Source of the DNA: Lachnoclostridium phytofermentans
GTDB taxonomy: Bacteria > Bacillota > Clostridia > Lachnospirales > Lachnospiraceae
Assembly: GCF_000733755.1 (NCBI RefSeq)
Contig: NZ_JPOF01000006.1
Location: 124,001 to 188,000, forward strand
Length of the DNA: 64,000 nt
Direction: 5' to 3'
Of this stretch, positions 17,276 to 24,649 are shown piece by piece (within the stretch, counting starts at the first letter, position 1; every line of letters begins with the position of its first letter). A program made the position numbers and the translations under genes. Under the pieces are notes generated by a model. The model had not been told where the DNA came from. It saw nothing but the letters and a program-made list of their open reading frames with translations, and searched no databases.

Positions 17276-18250
17276 TCAGGAATGGTCTAGCTTATACGCC
17301 TTATCTGGATGCTCTCGATACAGCTCTTTCGCTACATTACGTATTTCATTTTCAAAAGGAAGCCATGCAGCCTCATTTTCTTCGTAATCCTTATGTAAGA
17401 TTCTTTTTGAAAGCTTACTCATGATAAGGAAGGAAGCGTAACTATGCGAGTTTTTTGTATTTGTTTTATCTGCCTCTAATAAAAAGTCAAGAAATTTACT
17501 AATGTCCGGATAATAAATTAGCTCTACTAACTTAGCTCGATATTCCAATACAACAGAATCTAACGAGTCATAGTTCATTTTATCGACTGCATGTTGCGCC
17601 TCATGTTTCAGATAAGATAATTGAAAGGATGGTGTATCCATCTTATTCAAATAACATTGTTTCACACAATACAACTGACCTTCATCCCCAGCCCAGCCAC
17701 CAGTACCAACCTCACCAAAGGATAAATAATCAAGCCAACTTCTTGATATAAAGCCTTCCATCATGTTTACTACCAAGTCGTATGTTTGATCCGGTAAGTC
17801 TATTATATACTTGGTAGGTACAGTTTCTTTCCATATATAAGGTCCGTACCATGCAGCAGTTGTATCACCTAAATAATGATACCCTTCGCCTTCTACAATC
17901 TTTTTAAGTTTACCTTCTAGCTGCTCAATTGCTTGAATCAACGCTTCTTTTGTTTTAAGCATTGGAACCTCGTCACCAAGCAGTAAGGAAAAGGACTCAC
18001 ATAAATACCGCAACGCAAACTCCTCTGGTTTCTCCTCCCAAAATACTATTCGGTAGTATTCTTGATAGATAACATCAATTCGTTGAATTACTTCATTATC
18101 AGACCTTATAATATCCTTCTTTTGCTCAAATGTTTCATAATATTTCTTGACCAAATCTTTATTTTCCTCAAAATCTGATAAGTACTTAACCGCTTGCCTT
18201 AACTTTCCTTGTATCAATAATGACTTAAAATATTGTATGTTATATTCCAT
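17276..18250 (-). CDS. Putative HExxH zinc metallopeptidase-like protein
   Basis: A 324-residue soluble protein. A gluzincin-type zinc motif, HEAQH, sits in SYLKHEAQHAVDK near residue 222, and about 20 residues on a helix reads SVVLEYRAKLVELIYY, whose Glu could be the third ligand. The upstream segment WYGPYIWKETVPTKYIIDLP precedes a conserved-looking strand, as in peptidase domains. There is no signal peptide, so it would act in the cytosol. GGAGGGAG precedes the ATG. It begins 39 bases after padR and is followed by the Cys-rich gene, so the three likely form one unit under PadR control. Peptidase activity is an inference from the motif. Confidence 0.6.
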   Translation of the reverse strand: MEYNIQYFKSLLIQGKLRQAVKYLSDFEENKDLVKKYYETFEQKKDIIRSDNEVIQRIDVIYQEYYRIVFWEEKPEEFALRYLCESFSLLLGDEVPMLKTKEALIQAIEQLEGKLKKIVEGEGYHYLGDTTAAWYGPYIWKETVPTKYIIDLPDQTYDLVVNMMEGFISRSWLDYLSFGEVGTGGWAGDEGQLYCVKQCYLNKMDTPSFQLSYLKHEAQHAVDKMNYDSLDSVVLEYRAKLVELIYYPDISKFLDFLLEADKTNTKNSHSYASFLIMSKLSKRILHKDYEENEAAWLPFENEIRNVAKELYREHPDKAYKLDHS

Positions 18251-18289
18251 ATACTCCCTCCAAATGTATGCGAATCACAAAGAAAGCTA

Positions 18290-18601
18290 TTAAGAGCCGT
18301 TCATTAATTCATCAACTGCAATTACAAATTTATCCCATTCTGACTTTAATTTATGAAAATACTCCACTCCCTTTTCTGTTATGTGGTAGTACTTTCTTGC
18401 CGGTCCTTCCGCTGATTCTACTAAATAGGTTTCAACATAATCCTCATCTTTTAGTCGTTTTAAGATTAAATATAAGGTTCCTGATGCAATCGACATCTTT
18501 GTAGATATTGCTTCTGTCAGCTCATATCCATACTGATCCTTTGAAACCAATTGAGCCAATACGCATAACTCTAAGGCACCTTTTTTTAATTGTGTATTCA
18601 T
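18290..18601 (-). CDS. PadR-family transcriptional regulator
   Basis: A 103-residue protein of the short PadR type. It has the winged helix with KKGALELCVLAQLVSKDQYG, YELTEAISTKMSIASGTLYL and the wing EGPARKYYHITEKGVEYF, then a short dimerisation helix. PadR proteins of this kind are ligand-responsive repressors of the next genes. AAAGGAGTG precedes the ATG. A promoter whose -35 box lies inside a 16-bp perfect palindrome is found about 200 bases upstream, which fits self-repression. The downstream genes are the HExxH protein and the Cys-rich protein. Confidence 0.9.
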   Translation of the reverse strand: MNTQLKKGALELCVLAQLVSKDQYGYELTEAISTKMSIASGTLYLILKRLKDEDYVETYLVESAEGPARKYYHITEKGVEYFHKLKSEWDKFVIAVDELMNGS

Positions 18602-18800
18602 TTCCCTGCACTCCTTTCCTTAATTATTCAAGACAAGTAAAGTCGCATATCATACTTTTTCTTGTATCTCGTAACCCTTTCATCAGTACCATGTATCGCA
18701 GTTCCAGATGAAAATTTTAATTAGATAACTCCTTCTAAAGGAAGTGAAAGTATTTTGATAAAACTTATATTACTGTTCACTATCTTTCTTTATGTTCTAT

Positions 18801-18834
18801 ATATTACCACTTACTATTCTATATTGCAATATAG
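18801..18834 (-). promoter_or_regulatory. padR operon promoter with palindromic operator
   Basis: On the minus strand TTGCAA (18829-18824) and TATAT-rich -10 TAATAT (18806-18801) are 17 bases apart. The perfect palindrome CTATATTGCAATATAG at 18819-18834 covers the -35 box, so a bound dimer would block polymerase. Confidence 0.6.
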
Positions 18835-18972
18835 TTAGTTAAAAAATATATTAGAAAATTATTAAAACCATAATTTTGTATTAGAATTTATGTTACCTGA
18901 ACTCATCTCTTCGTAAACATAAATGTAAATAATAGAAACGAATTAGTTAACAAGTATTATATTCACTAATAT

Positions 18973-19006
18973 AAAAACTCGGTATTTATAATACATACCG
19001 AGTTTG
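18973..19006 (-). terminator. Rho-independent terminator after holA
   Basis: AAACTCGGTAT pairs with ATACCGAGTTT, with a T-run on the minus strand. It lies about 70 bases beyond the holA stop. Confidence 0.8.
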
Positions 19007-19077
19007 GCGTTTAACATAATTTAATTATATAAATCAAGAATTTCTTTATTACCCACTCACCAAGATCTTCATAATTA

Positions 19078-20055
19078 TCAGCCCAATACAGTCTTAATAA
19101 TTAATACCTCTACACCAATCTGGTCAATTAACTTTCCAGTTTTTACTTGCTCTTCTATTTCTGTTCCTAAAATCAAGGATTTCTTTAAGGTGTCTTCCGA
19201 AAAATTTCTAGCCTGAGCAGCGTATTTCGTAACAGCAAATGGTGGTACCCCCATCTTAGATGCTATTTCTGTATTACTGTTACGCTTTGCAAGTAGTGCT
19301 TTGCACTGCATTAAAAGATTAATATGACGATTTAATAGATACAATATCGTCATTGGCTTTTCACGTAGAGAAAGCAAATCGTAATATAACTCTAACGCTC
19401 GTTTTTGATTCTTTATTGCAATAGAGTCTAACATCTGGAACATCTTTCCCGTAATTTGCTCAGAACAGACTTCTCTAATATCTTCTTCGGTGATAACTTC
19501 TCTCTCATAACAATATGAAATTAGTTTATCAATCTCGCTTTGAATATTATCAAGATTTGTTCCAACTTTATTTAAAAAATAAGTTAATGTTGCATCCGTA
19601 ATCTTTTTATTTTCTCGTTGCAACAAGGAAACAACCCATATCTTTAAACTCTTTTCATCTAAACCATTTAGTTCACTGATATAACCTAAATCCTTCACAG
19701 CTTTATAGAGGCGATTTCGTTTGTCCACTTCATTTTCAACAAAAACGACATACGTTGATTCAGGCATTTCTCTGATATAATCAGCAAAATTTGATTGATT
19801 TTTAAACCATCCGCTATTCTCAAGCAGTATTAATCTTTTCTCACTAAAAAATGGCATAGTTTCTGCAATATGAATCATCTCATTGCAATCAATATCTTTT
19901 CCTTCGGCATACGTAAAATTCATTTCATCGCTATCACCAAGGATTCCTGCTTTTAATTTATTTTTATAGAAACGTTTCAAATAAGCTTCATTTCCATATA
20001 GTAAGTAAAAACGTTCATAGGAATTTGTTTTAATATGTTGTTTTAAAGTATTCAT
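19078..20055 (-). CDS. holA: DNA polymerase III delta subunit
   Basis: A 325-residue clamp-loader wrench. The N-terminal AAA-like fold opens with RFYLLYGNEAYLKRFYKNKL, where a true Walker A is lacking as usual in delta. It continues with MPFFSEKRLILLENSGWF, TYVVFVENEVDKRNRLYKAV (short basic stretch) and a helical C-terminal collar (KMFQMLDSIAIKNQKRALEL, then MTILYLLNRHINLLMQCKAL). Delta opens the beta sliding clamp inside the clamp loader. Length is normal (about 330). It is followed by a terminator and starts after a hairpin repeat, so it appears to be transcribed alone. Confidence 0.9.
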   Translation of the reverse strand: MNTLKQHIKTNSYERFYLLYGNEAYLKRFYKNKLKAGILGDSDEMNFTYAEGKDIDCNEMIHIAETMPFFSEKRLILLENSGWFKNQSNFADYIREMPESTYVVFVENEVDKRNRLYKAVKDLGYISELNGLDEKSLKIWVVSLLQRENKKITDATLTYFLNKVGTNLDNIQSEIDKLISYCYEREVITEEDIREVCSEQITGKMFQMLDSIAIKNQKRALELYYDLLSLREKPMTILYLLNRHINLLMQCKALLAKRNSNTEIASKMGVPPFAVTKYAAQARNFSEDTLKKSLILGTEIEEQVKTGKLIDQIGVEVLIIKTVLG

Positions 20056-20087
20056 CTCTTCACCATGCCTATGCTTACATTATTAAA

Positions 20088-20125
20088 CAAGAAAAAGTAC
20101 GCTTTGCGAACTTTTCCTTGTCATG
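20088..20125 (-). repeat. Dispersed hairpin repeat, copy 1
   Basis: On the minus strand ACAAGGAAAAGTTCGCAAAG continues into a CGTACTTTTTCTTG arm, giving an 11-bp imperfect stem. Related copies lie at 59304-59387 (two) and 62451-62475. Position between psd and holA suggests terminator-like or mobile hairpin function. Confidence 0.6.
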
Positions 20126-20211
20126 AATCAAAAGTTTATGATATGACACAAACTTATTATTCTATTTCCTTTTATAATCTCTATATATGCCTAAAAATTT
20201 TGCTACCAAAT

Positions 20212-21078
20212 CTAGAATATTGAAGTACCAATCTGCTCGCCCATCTTTACGATTGTCTCATATCCTTCTATAGTATTTCGCAAGATATCCTCATCCATAC
20301 TTACAGCATCACGTTTCAATAATAGCACAACGGTAGATCCGCCAAATTCAAATCGTCCTTTTTCTTGCCCACGCTTTACCATTGCAACAGAGTGGTAATT
20401 ATGTATCTTACCAACCATCAGTGCACCGACTTCCATCTGGATTACTTCTCCAAAATTTCTGGTATTTAATAAACAATATGCTCTGCTATTTTCTTTATAA
20501 ATATTCACATGGTCTAAGATAACTGGATTTACTGTATATAGTTTACCTGGAATAAAGTGATTTCTCTCTTTCGCTGCATCATCCACATAACAATAACGAT
20601 GGTAATTATCAACGGTCAAGCGAAGTATCACGCATGTTCCGCCTACATATTCCTTTGCTAATTTTTTATTCTTTAGCATGGATTCAACTGTATACCAGCT
20701 GTTCTTAATCTTAAACTTAGCATCTAGTGTAATCGGATAAGCACTAACTTTTCCATCGCATGGTGCAATTAGAACAGACGATTCTTTATTAATTGGACGA
20801 CTTTTAGATTTTATCTTTCTAGTAAAAAATTCATTATAGGATCGATATCTTCTCTTTTCATAATCGCTCATTTTGATATGATTTTTCTTAACAAAAGAGT
20901 CTATTAAAAAAGTAGACCAAAAGGAGTCCATAAATCTTCCCCCTATTTTTGATACTACGGGCGCAGATAACGCTTTCAAAGCTAAACGAAATGGTGCTTT
21001 GGAATACATCATTTCTAATGTTTTATCTTGGTTTGTGGAATTCTTAAAAGAATTACCTTGTCGGTCACGATAGTTCAT
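20212..21078 (-). CDS. psd: Phosphatidylserine decarboxylase proenzyme
   Basis: A 288-residue enzyme that makes phosphatidylethanolamine from phosphatidylserine at the membrane. It has the family features APCDGKVSAYPI, VDNYHRYCYVDDA, and the C-terminal GGST site (FEFGGSTVVLLLKRDAVSM) where the chain cuts itself to give the pyruvoyl cofactor on the alpha subunit. I start at the ATG at 21078 (MNYRDRQGNSF), with GGAGG 6 bases upstream, rather than the ATG at 21117. pssA, which makes its substrate, lies upstream on the same strand across a 62-bp tandem repeat array. Confidence 0.9.
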   Translation of the reverse strand: MNYRDRQGNSFKNSTNQDKTLEMMYSKAPFRLALKALSAPVVSKIGGRFMDSFWSTFLIDSFVKKNHIKMSDYEKRRYRSYNEFFTRKIKSKSRPINKESSVLIAPCDGKVSAYPITLDAKFKIKNSWYTVESMLKNKKLAKEYVGGTCVILRLTVDNYHRYCYVDDAAKERNHFIPGKLYTVNPVILDHVNIYKENSRAYCLLNTRNFGEVIQMEVGALMVGKIHNYHSVAMVKRGQEKGRFEFGGSTVVLLLKRDAVSMDEDILRNTIEGYETIVKMGEQIGTSIF

Positions 21079-21310
21079 CTTTTCCTCCATACCTTTGTTT
21101 TTAGTAATAGTTTGCAATAGACAGATGTATATTTCTTCTGGATGAAATTATATAAGAAATATATAGGCTCCTATCTAATTGTTTAATTCTCAAATCTAAT
21201 TAAGAATAACAAAATAAATGACTCCTCGCAATGGTTATTTAATTAAAGTAAGTAATGTTTCAATAATCTTTTTACCTGTGATTATTTTATTATACTAACC
21301 ACTCATCTAA

Positions 21311-21532
21311 AGGCATAGATTTACTTTATAAAATTCATTAATAGTAAAATCCTTCGACAACTTTCATTACAAGGCATACATTTACTTAATCTATTTCATT
21401 GAATAGTAAAATCCTTCGACTAACTTTCATTATAAGGCATACATTTACTTAATCTATTTCATTGAATAGTAAAATCCTTCGACAACTTTCATTACAAGGC
21501 AGACATTTAACTAATCAACTACATTGAATAGT
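21311..21532. repeat. Tandem array of four 61-63 bp units
   Basis: Units start at 21311, 21372, 21435 and 21497. Each holds AGGCATACATTT near its start and AGTAAAATCCTTCGAC near its end. Adjacent units alternate between GACAACTTTC and GACTAACTTTC. The unit contains one arm of the terminator that follows pssA, so the array seems to be an expansion of that arm. It lies wholly between pssA and psd. Confidence 0.85.
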
Positions 21533-21571
21533 AAAATCCTTCGACTAACTTTCATTTAGACGAAGGATTTT
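21533..21571 (-). terminator. Terminator after pssA
   Basis: AAAATCCTTCG at 21533-21543 pairs perfectly with CGAAGGATTTT at 21561-21571, ending in Ts on the minus strand, about 60 bases past the pssA stop. Its 3-prime arm is copied in the tandem array beyond it. Confidence 0.75.
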
Positions 21572-21628
21572 CCCTTAAATTATAGATTTATATTACCCAG
21601 TCTTCTCAATAACATTGATTGATGCAAC

Positions 21629-22267
21629 CTATTTTAGGAAGATAACACCTGCCAAGATGCAAACTCCATAAATGGTCATAACTATACAACCAAAATTTCC
21701 TGGTTTTTTCACTTTAAAGTCATATACAAATAAGAATGCTACAATTAATAAAACGATAGAATAAACCGTACTTGGAACTCTATCTACTCCAATGAAATGG
21801 CGTATTATGTATACACTTGGTAATATCATTGAAATCGTTGTTACTGGTAATCCCTGATAGTATTTACGACATTCTGAGGTTTCTTTCTGTCTTGCCTGCT
21901 CCATTACATTAAAATAACCTAATCGAATCACTGCACCAAGAACGAATAAAGTAGCACTAATTATGCCGAGAGCTTCATACTGACAGGTCATATAAGCAAT
22001 AATACCCGGTAATACACCAAAACATACAAGATCACAAAGCGAATCAATTTGAATTCCAAATACTTTTTCATCTTCAGTACGATTTTTCATCGCTCTAGCT
22101 ACTTTACCATCAAACATATCACAGGTTCCAGAAATTATAAGGCATAGTAAAGCCCAATTAATATTGCCAGCAAATGCTTGTGAAATGCCGAATATAGCTG
22201 ATGCTAATCCTAGGTAAGTTAATATTACCGAATAATTATAAAATCCTATCATATAGCTGTCCACCAC
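21629..22267 (-). CDS. pssA: CDP-diacylglycerol-serine O-phosphatidyltransferase
   Basis: A 212-residue membrane enzyme that forms phosphatidylserine from CDP-diacylglycerol and serine. The CDP-alcohol phosphatidyltransferase signature is complete: DMFDGKVARAMKN followed by FGIQIDSLCD (DG-x2-AR-x(8)-G-x3-D-x3-D). Several hydrophobic helices follow. It overlaps the end of the upstream gene by 32 bases if it starts at GTG 22267; an ATG five codons in (22252) is equally likely. With psd it completes the route to phosphatidylethanolamine. Confidence 0.85.
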   Translation of the reverse strand: MVDSYMIGFYNYSVILTYLGLASAIFGISQAFAGNINWALLCLIISGTCDMFDGKVARAMKNRTEDEKVFGIQIDSLCDLVCFGVLPGIIAYMTCQYEALGIISATLFVLGAVIRLGYFNVMEQARQKETSECRKYYQGLPVTTISMILPSVYIIRHFIGVDRVPSTVYSIVLLIVAFLFVYDFKVKKPGNFGCIVMTIYGVCILAGVIFLK

Positions 22268-23363
22268 TCTCTAAATTTTTCTTTCGTTTTTGCGTTAAGG
22301 AGCTCAGTACCGTAACAAGCGCACTAATAATTATTAGGGCATAGTAAGTAATACCTCGGCTTAATAACATTCCAGGCAAAACGAATTCTTCTCCGAAGAT
22401 TGTCAAAAATATAACTAAAAAACTACTCTCACTAGCTCCCATTCCTCCTGGGAGTGGTAATGAATCCACCGCAAGAGCAATAATGGTCTGTAATGCAATA
22501 ATTTCAAATGCACTTGCTCCACGCAGACCAAATGCTAGATAAATTACATAAGTGACCGAAAAAAGACTAAGTCTTTGCAGTATCGTAATAATAAAAACAT
22601 GAAACAAAACTTTCTTGTTTCCCTTAAGATAATCTGCACTCTTATCGTACTTTTTCAATGTTTTTAATGTTTTTCTTAACCACTTATCCCGATTTTTAAT
22701 AATTTTATGTTTCCCTAACCATAAAATTGATTTACCTACTATTTTGGTTACAAAAGATTGTTTAAATACTGCAATTATTAAGAATAAGACAAAGCCTACA
22801 TTTGCAATTATGCCAAACAAGATTAAAAACCAAATATTAGAAGCATGAATCGAAATATAATTCCATTCAAAGATTGCTGCAATCAGACATAAAATTATTA
22901 ATACTGTTTTATATGCAGCTGTTACAATCATAAGTACTACAGTAGATACTGCAACATTAATACCATCACGACTCATGGAGTATACCTGCATTGGCTGACC
23001 ACCAGAAGCTGAAGGAGTAATTGCACTAAAAAAGAATCCTACAAAAGAGTACTTCACGCATTGTAAAAATGATACCTGTTGCTTTACTGTATGCATCAGA
23101 TATTGAATAATTACGGACTCTGAACATAGGAACATTAAACTTAAGAACATTCCTAAAACGATATAACCATTCTTCGCCCGATGGATGGAATCTAACACAG
23201 CGTTTAGTTCCCTATCTTTGAATACTAGATAAAAGGTTGTAAGAAAAACTGCGAACAAAAATCCAGTGTTCACAACATATTTCACATATTTTTTTGGCAA
23301 TGCTACAACCCCCATATACACAAGTGGAACTAACACTCTTACGAAAATGTGATAGAAAGACAC
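22236..23363 (-). CDS. LPG-synthase-like flippase-domain membrane protein
   Basis: A 375-residue polytopic protein of the UPF0104 / lysylphosphatidylglycerol synthase TM family. The conserved features are FSAITPSASGGQPMQVYSMS near residue 115 and ALAVDSLPLPGGMGASESSF near 305, each at the mouth of a membrane helix. Without the aminoacyl-transferase domain of MprF, such proteins are thought to move lipids across the membrane. It heads a unit with pssA. The start at GTG 23363 is favoured because a strong promoter lies just upstream (23391-23419), leaving a leader of about 20 bases. Confidence 0.8.
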   Translation of the reverse strand: MSFYHIFVRVLVPLVYMGVVALPKKYVKYVVNTGFLFAVFLTTFYLVFKDRELNAVLDSIHRAKNGYIVLGMFLSLMFLCSESVIIQYLMHTVKQQVSFLQCVKYSFVGFFFSAITPSASGGQPMQVYSMSRDGINVAVSTVVLMIVTAAYKTVLIILCLIAAIFEWNYISIHASNIWFLILFGIIANVGFVLFLIIAVFKQSFVTKIVGKSILWLGKHKIIKNRDKWLRKTLKTLKKYDKSADYLKGNKKVLFHVFIITILQRLSLFSVTYVIYLAFGLRGASAFEIIALQTIIALAVDSLPLPGGMGASESSFLVIFLTIFGEEFVLPGMLLSRGITYYALIIISALVTVLSSLTQKRKKNLESGGQLYDRIL

Positions 23364-23390
23364 ACTTTCAGATATTAATCCATTAGTATG

Positions 23391-23419
23391 AGTATACTAT
23401 TTCTAGTTGTGCTTGTCAA
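23391..23419 (-). promoter_or_regulatory. Consensus sigma-A promoter of the phospholipid genes
   Basis: On the minus strand TTGACA (23419-23414), 17-base spacer, TATACT (23396-23391). It drives the flippase-like gene and pssA. Confidence 0.75.
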
Positions 23420-23467
23420 TGAAAAGCATCCATATCCCCAGACTATTCCAGTCTATTCCATAAAATT

Positions 23468-24400
23468 CTACATTAACTTTTTCTTTTTAAACCAAATAAT
23501 ACAGAAGATTACGACAGCAACACTTAAGATAACAACCCCCAAATATCCATATCTCCAAGTGATTTCCGGCATATATTGAAAATTCATTCCATACCATCCA
23601 ACAATTAAAGTAAGAGGTAAAAAAATTGTCGTTACTACAGTAAAAACCTTCATTATGTTGTTAAGATTATAATCCATCTGTGCTTGATATGCTTCTCTAA
23701 CTTGCGATACATAATCTCTTAGCATTTGAATATTATTAGATAATCGATCTACTCGATCTGTAAACATCTTAAAATATCTTAAATTCTCTTCTTGAAAAAT
23801 ATCATTTTCATTTTCCATTAGATCCTCACCAATATTAACAAGCTGCTCATAATAATTTCTCATTGTAGATAGTTTTTTTCGTATAAGTAACAACTCATCA
23901 TTAAAGTTCTTTATTTCATTGGAAAATACTCGTTTCTCCAGTTTACTAATCTTTAATTCGAGATTTTCTATCTCTATGTTTTCTTCAAAGATAAGACGAG
24001 ATAGAAAATTATAGATTAACTTTTCTAACGTAACTTTATTTTGTTTCACTCGTGTAAGCACCATATCAAGTGCTGATACGGTACTTTTATCTTCATCGAA
24101 TATATCCACAATCAAAAATAAATTACTCATGATATAGAATGCTACTTTGTCAGGACTTTTGTGTATATCTTTACTATCAATTACATTAATAATCCCAAAG
24201 CTATATTCATCATAAACCGCAATCGTATTTTGCATGTTTCTATTTTCACTTCGACAAGTAGTTAAAGTTGATTCCGAAAAATCGAAAAAATCATAAATCT
24301 CATCTAGCTCTTTTAGTGAAATAATACCTACGTAGATGGAATTACTATTGATTTCCTTATAATCTACTGGTTTAACAGTATTGGATATTTCATAAAACAT
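23468..24400 (-). CDS. corA: CorA-family magnesium transporter
   Basis: A 310-residue protein. A cytosolic alpha-beta N-terminal domain and a long helical stalk (about 130-245, rich in charged heptads) lead to two C-terminal membrane helices. The first ends in the diagnostic YGMNF motif (LPLTLIVGWYGMNFQYMPEI) that forms the selectivity gate. The second is followed by a basic end (WFKKKKLM). CorA pentamers conduct magnesium, sometimes cobalt or nickel. AAAGGAGAAAGG precedes the ATG. It is monocistronic. The open question is only which metal, since zinc and magnesium members look alike. Confidence 0.9.
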   Translation of the reverse strand: MFYEISNTVKPVDYKEINSNSIYVGIISLKELDEIYDFFDFSESTLTTCRSENRNMQNTIAVYDEYSFGIINVIDSKDIHKSPDKVAFYIMSNLFLIVDIFDEDKSTVSALDMVLTRVKQNKVTLEKLIYNFLSRLIFEENIEIENLELKISKLEKRVFSNEIKNFNDELLLIRKKLSTMRNYYEQLVNIGEDLMENENDIFQEENLRYFKMFTDRVDRLSNNIQMLRDYVSQVREAYQAQMDYNLNNIMKVFTVVTTIFLPLTLIVGWYGMNFQYMPEITWRYGYLGVVILSVAVVIFCIIWFKKKKLM

Positions 24401-24649
24401 ATCCTTTCTCCTTTCGTAAATCTTTCTTTCCTATACCCATAAATTTAACCTTGTCTAAATCTTTTCGTGGCTTTGATAGTTTCTTATTATCTCTCAATCT
24501 ATCTTTTATTATTATTTCATAATTATAGCATTTTCACCTAGTTAATACAACAAATGCTTCCTATTTATACCTCACTGTTATCTGGAAAGTTTTCCTTTAC
24601 AATGTTATTCATCACACATTCTTCTTTAAACTATATTTTACCTATTCGT

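Noticed and set aside
21311-21532. Possible CRISPR array
   Set aside because: Units of 61-63 bp repeat along their whole length with no unique spacers, and no cas genes are near.
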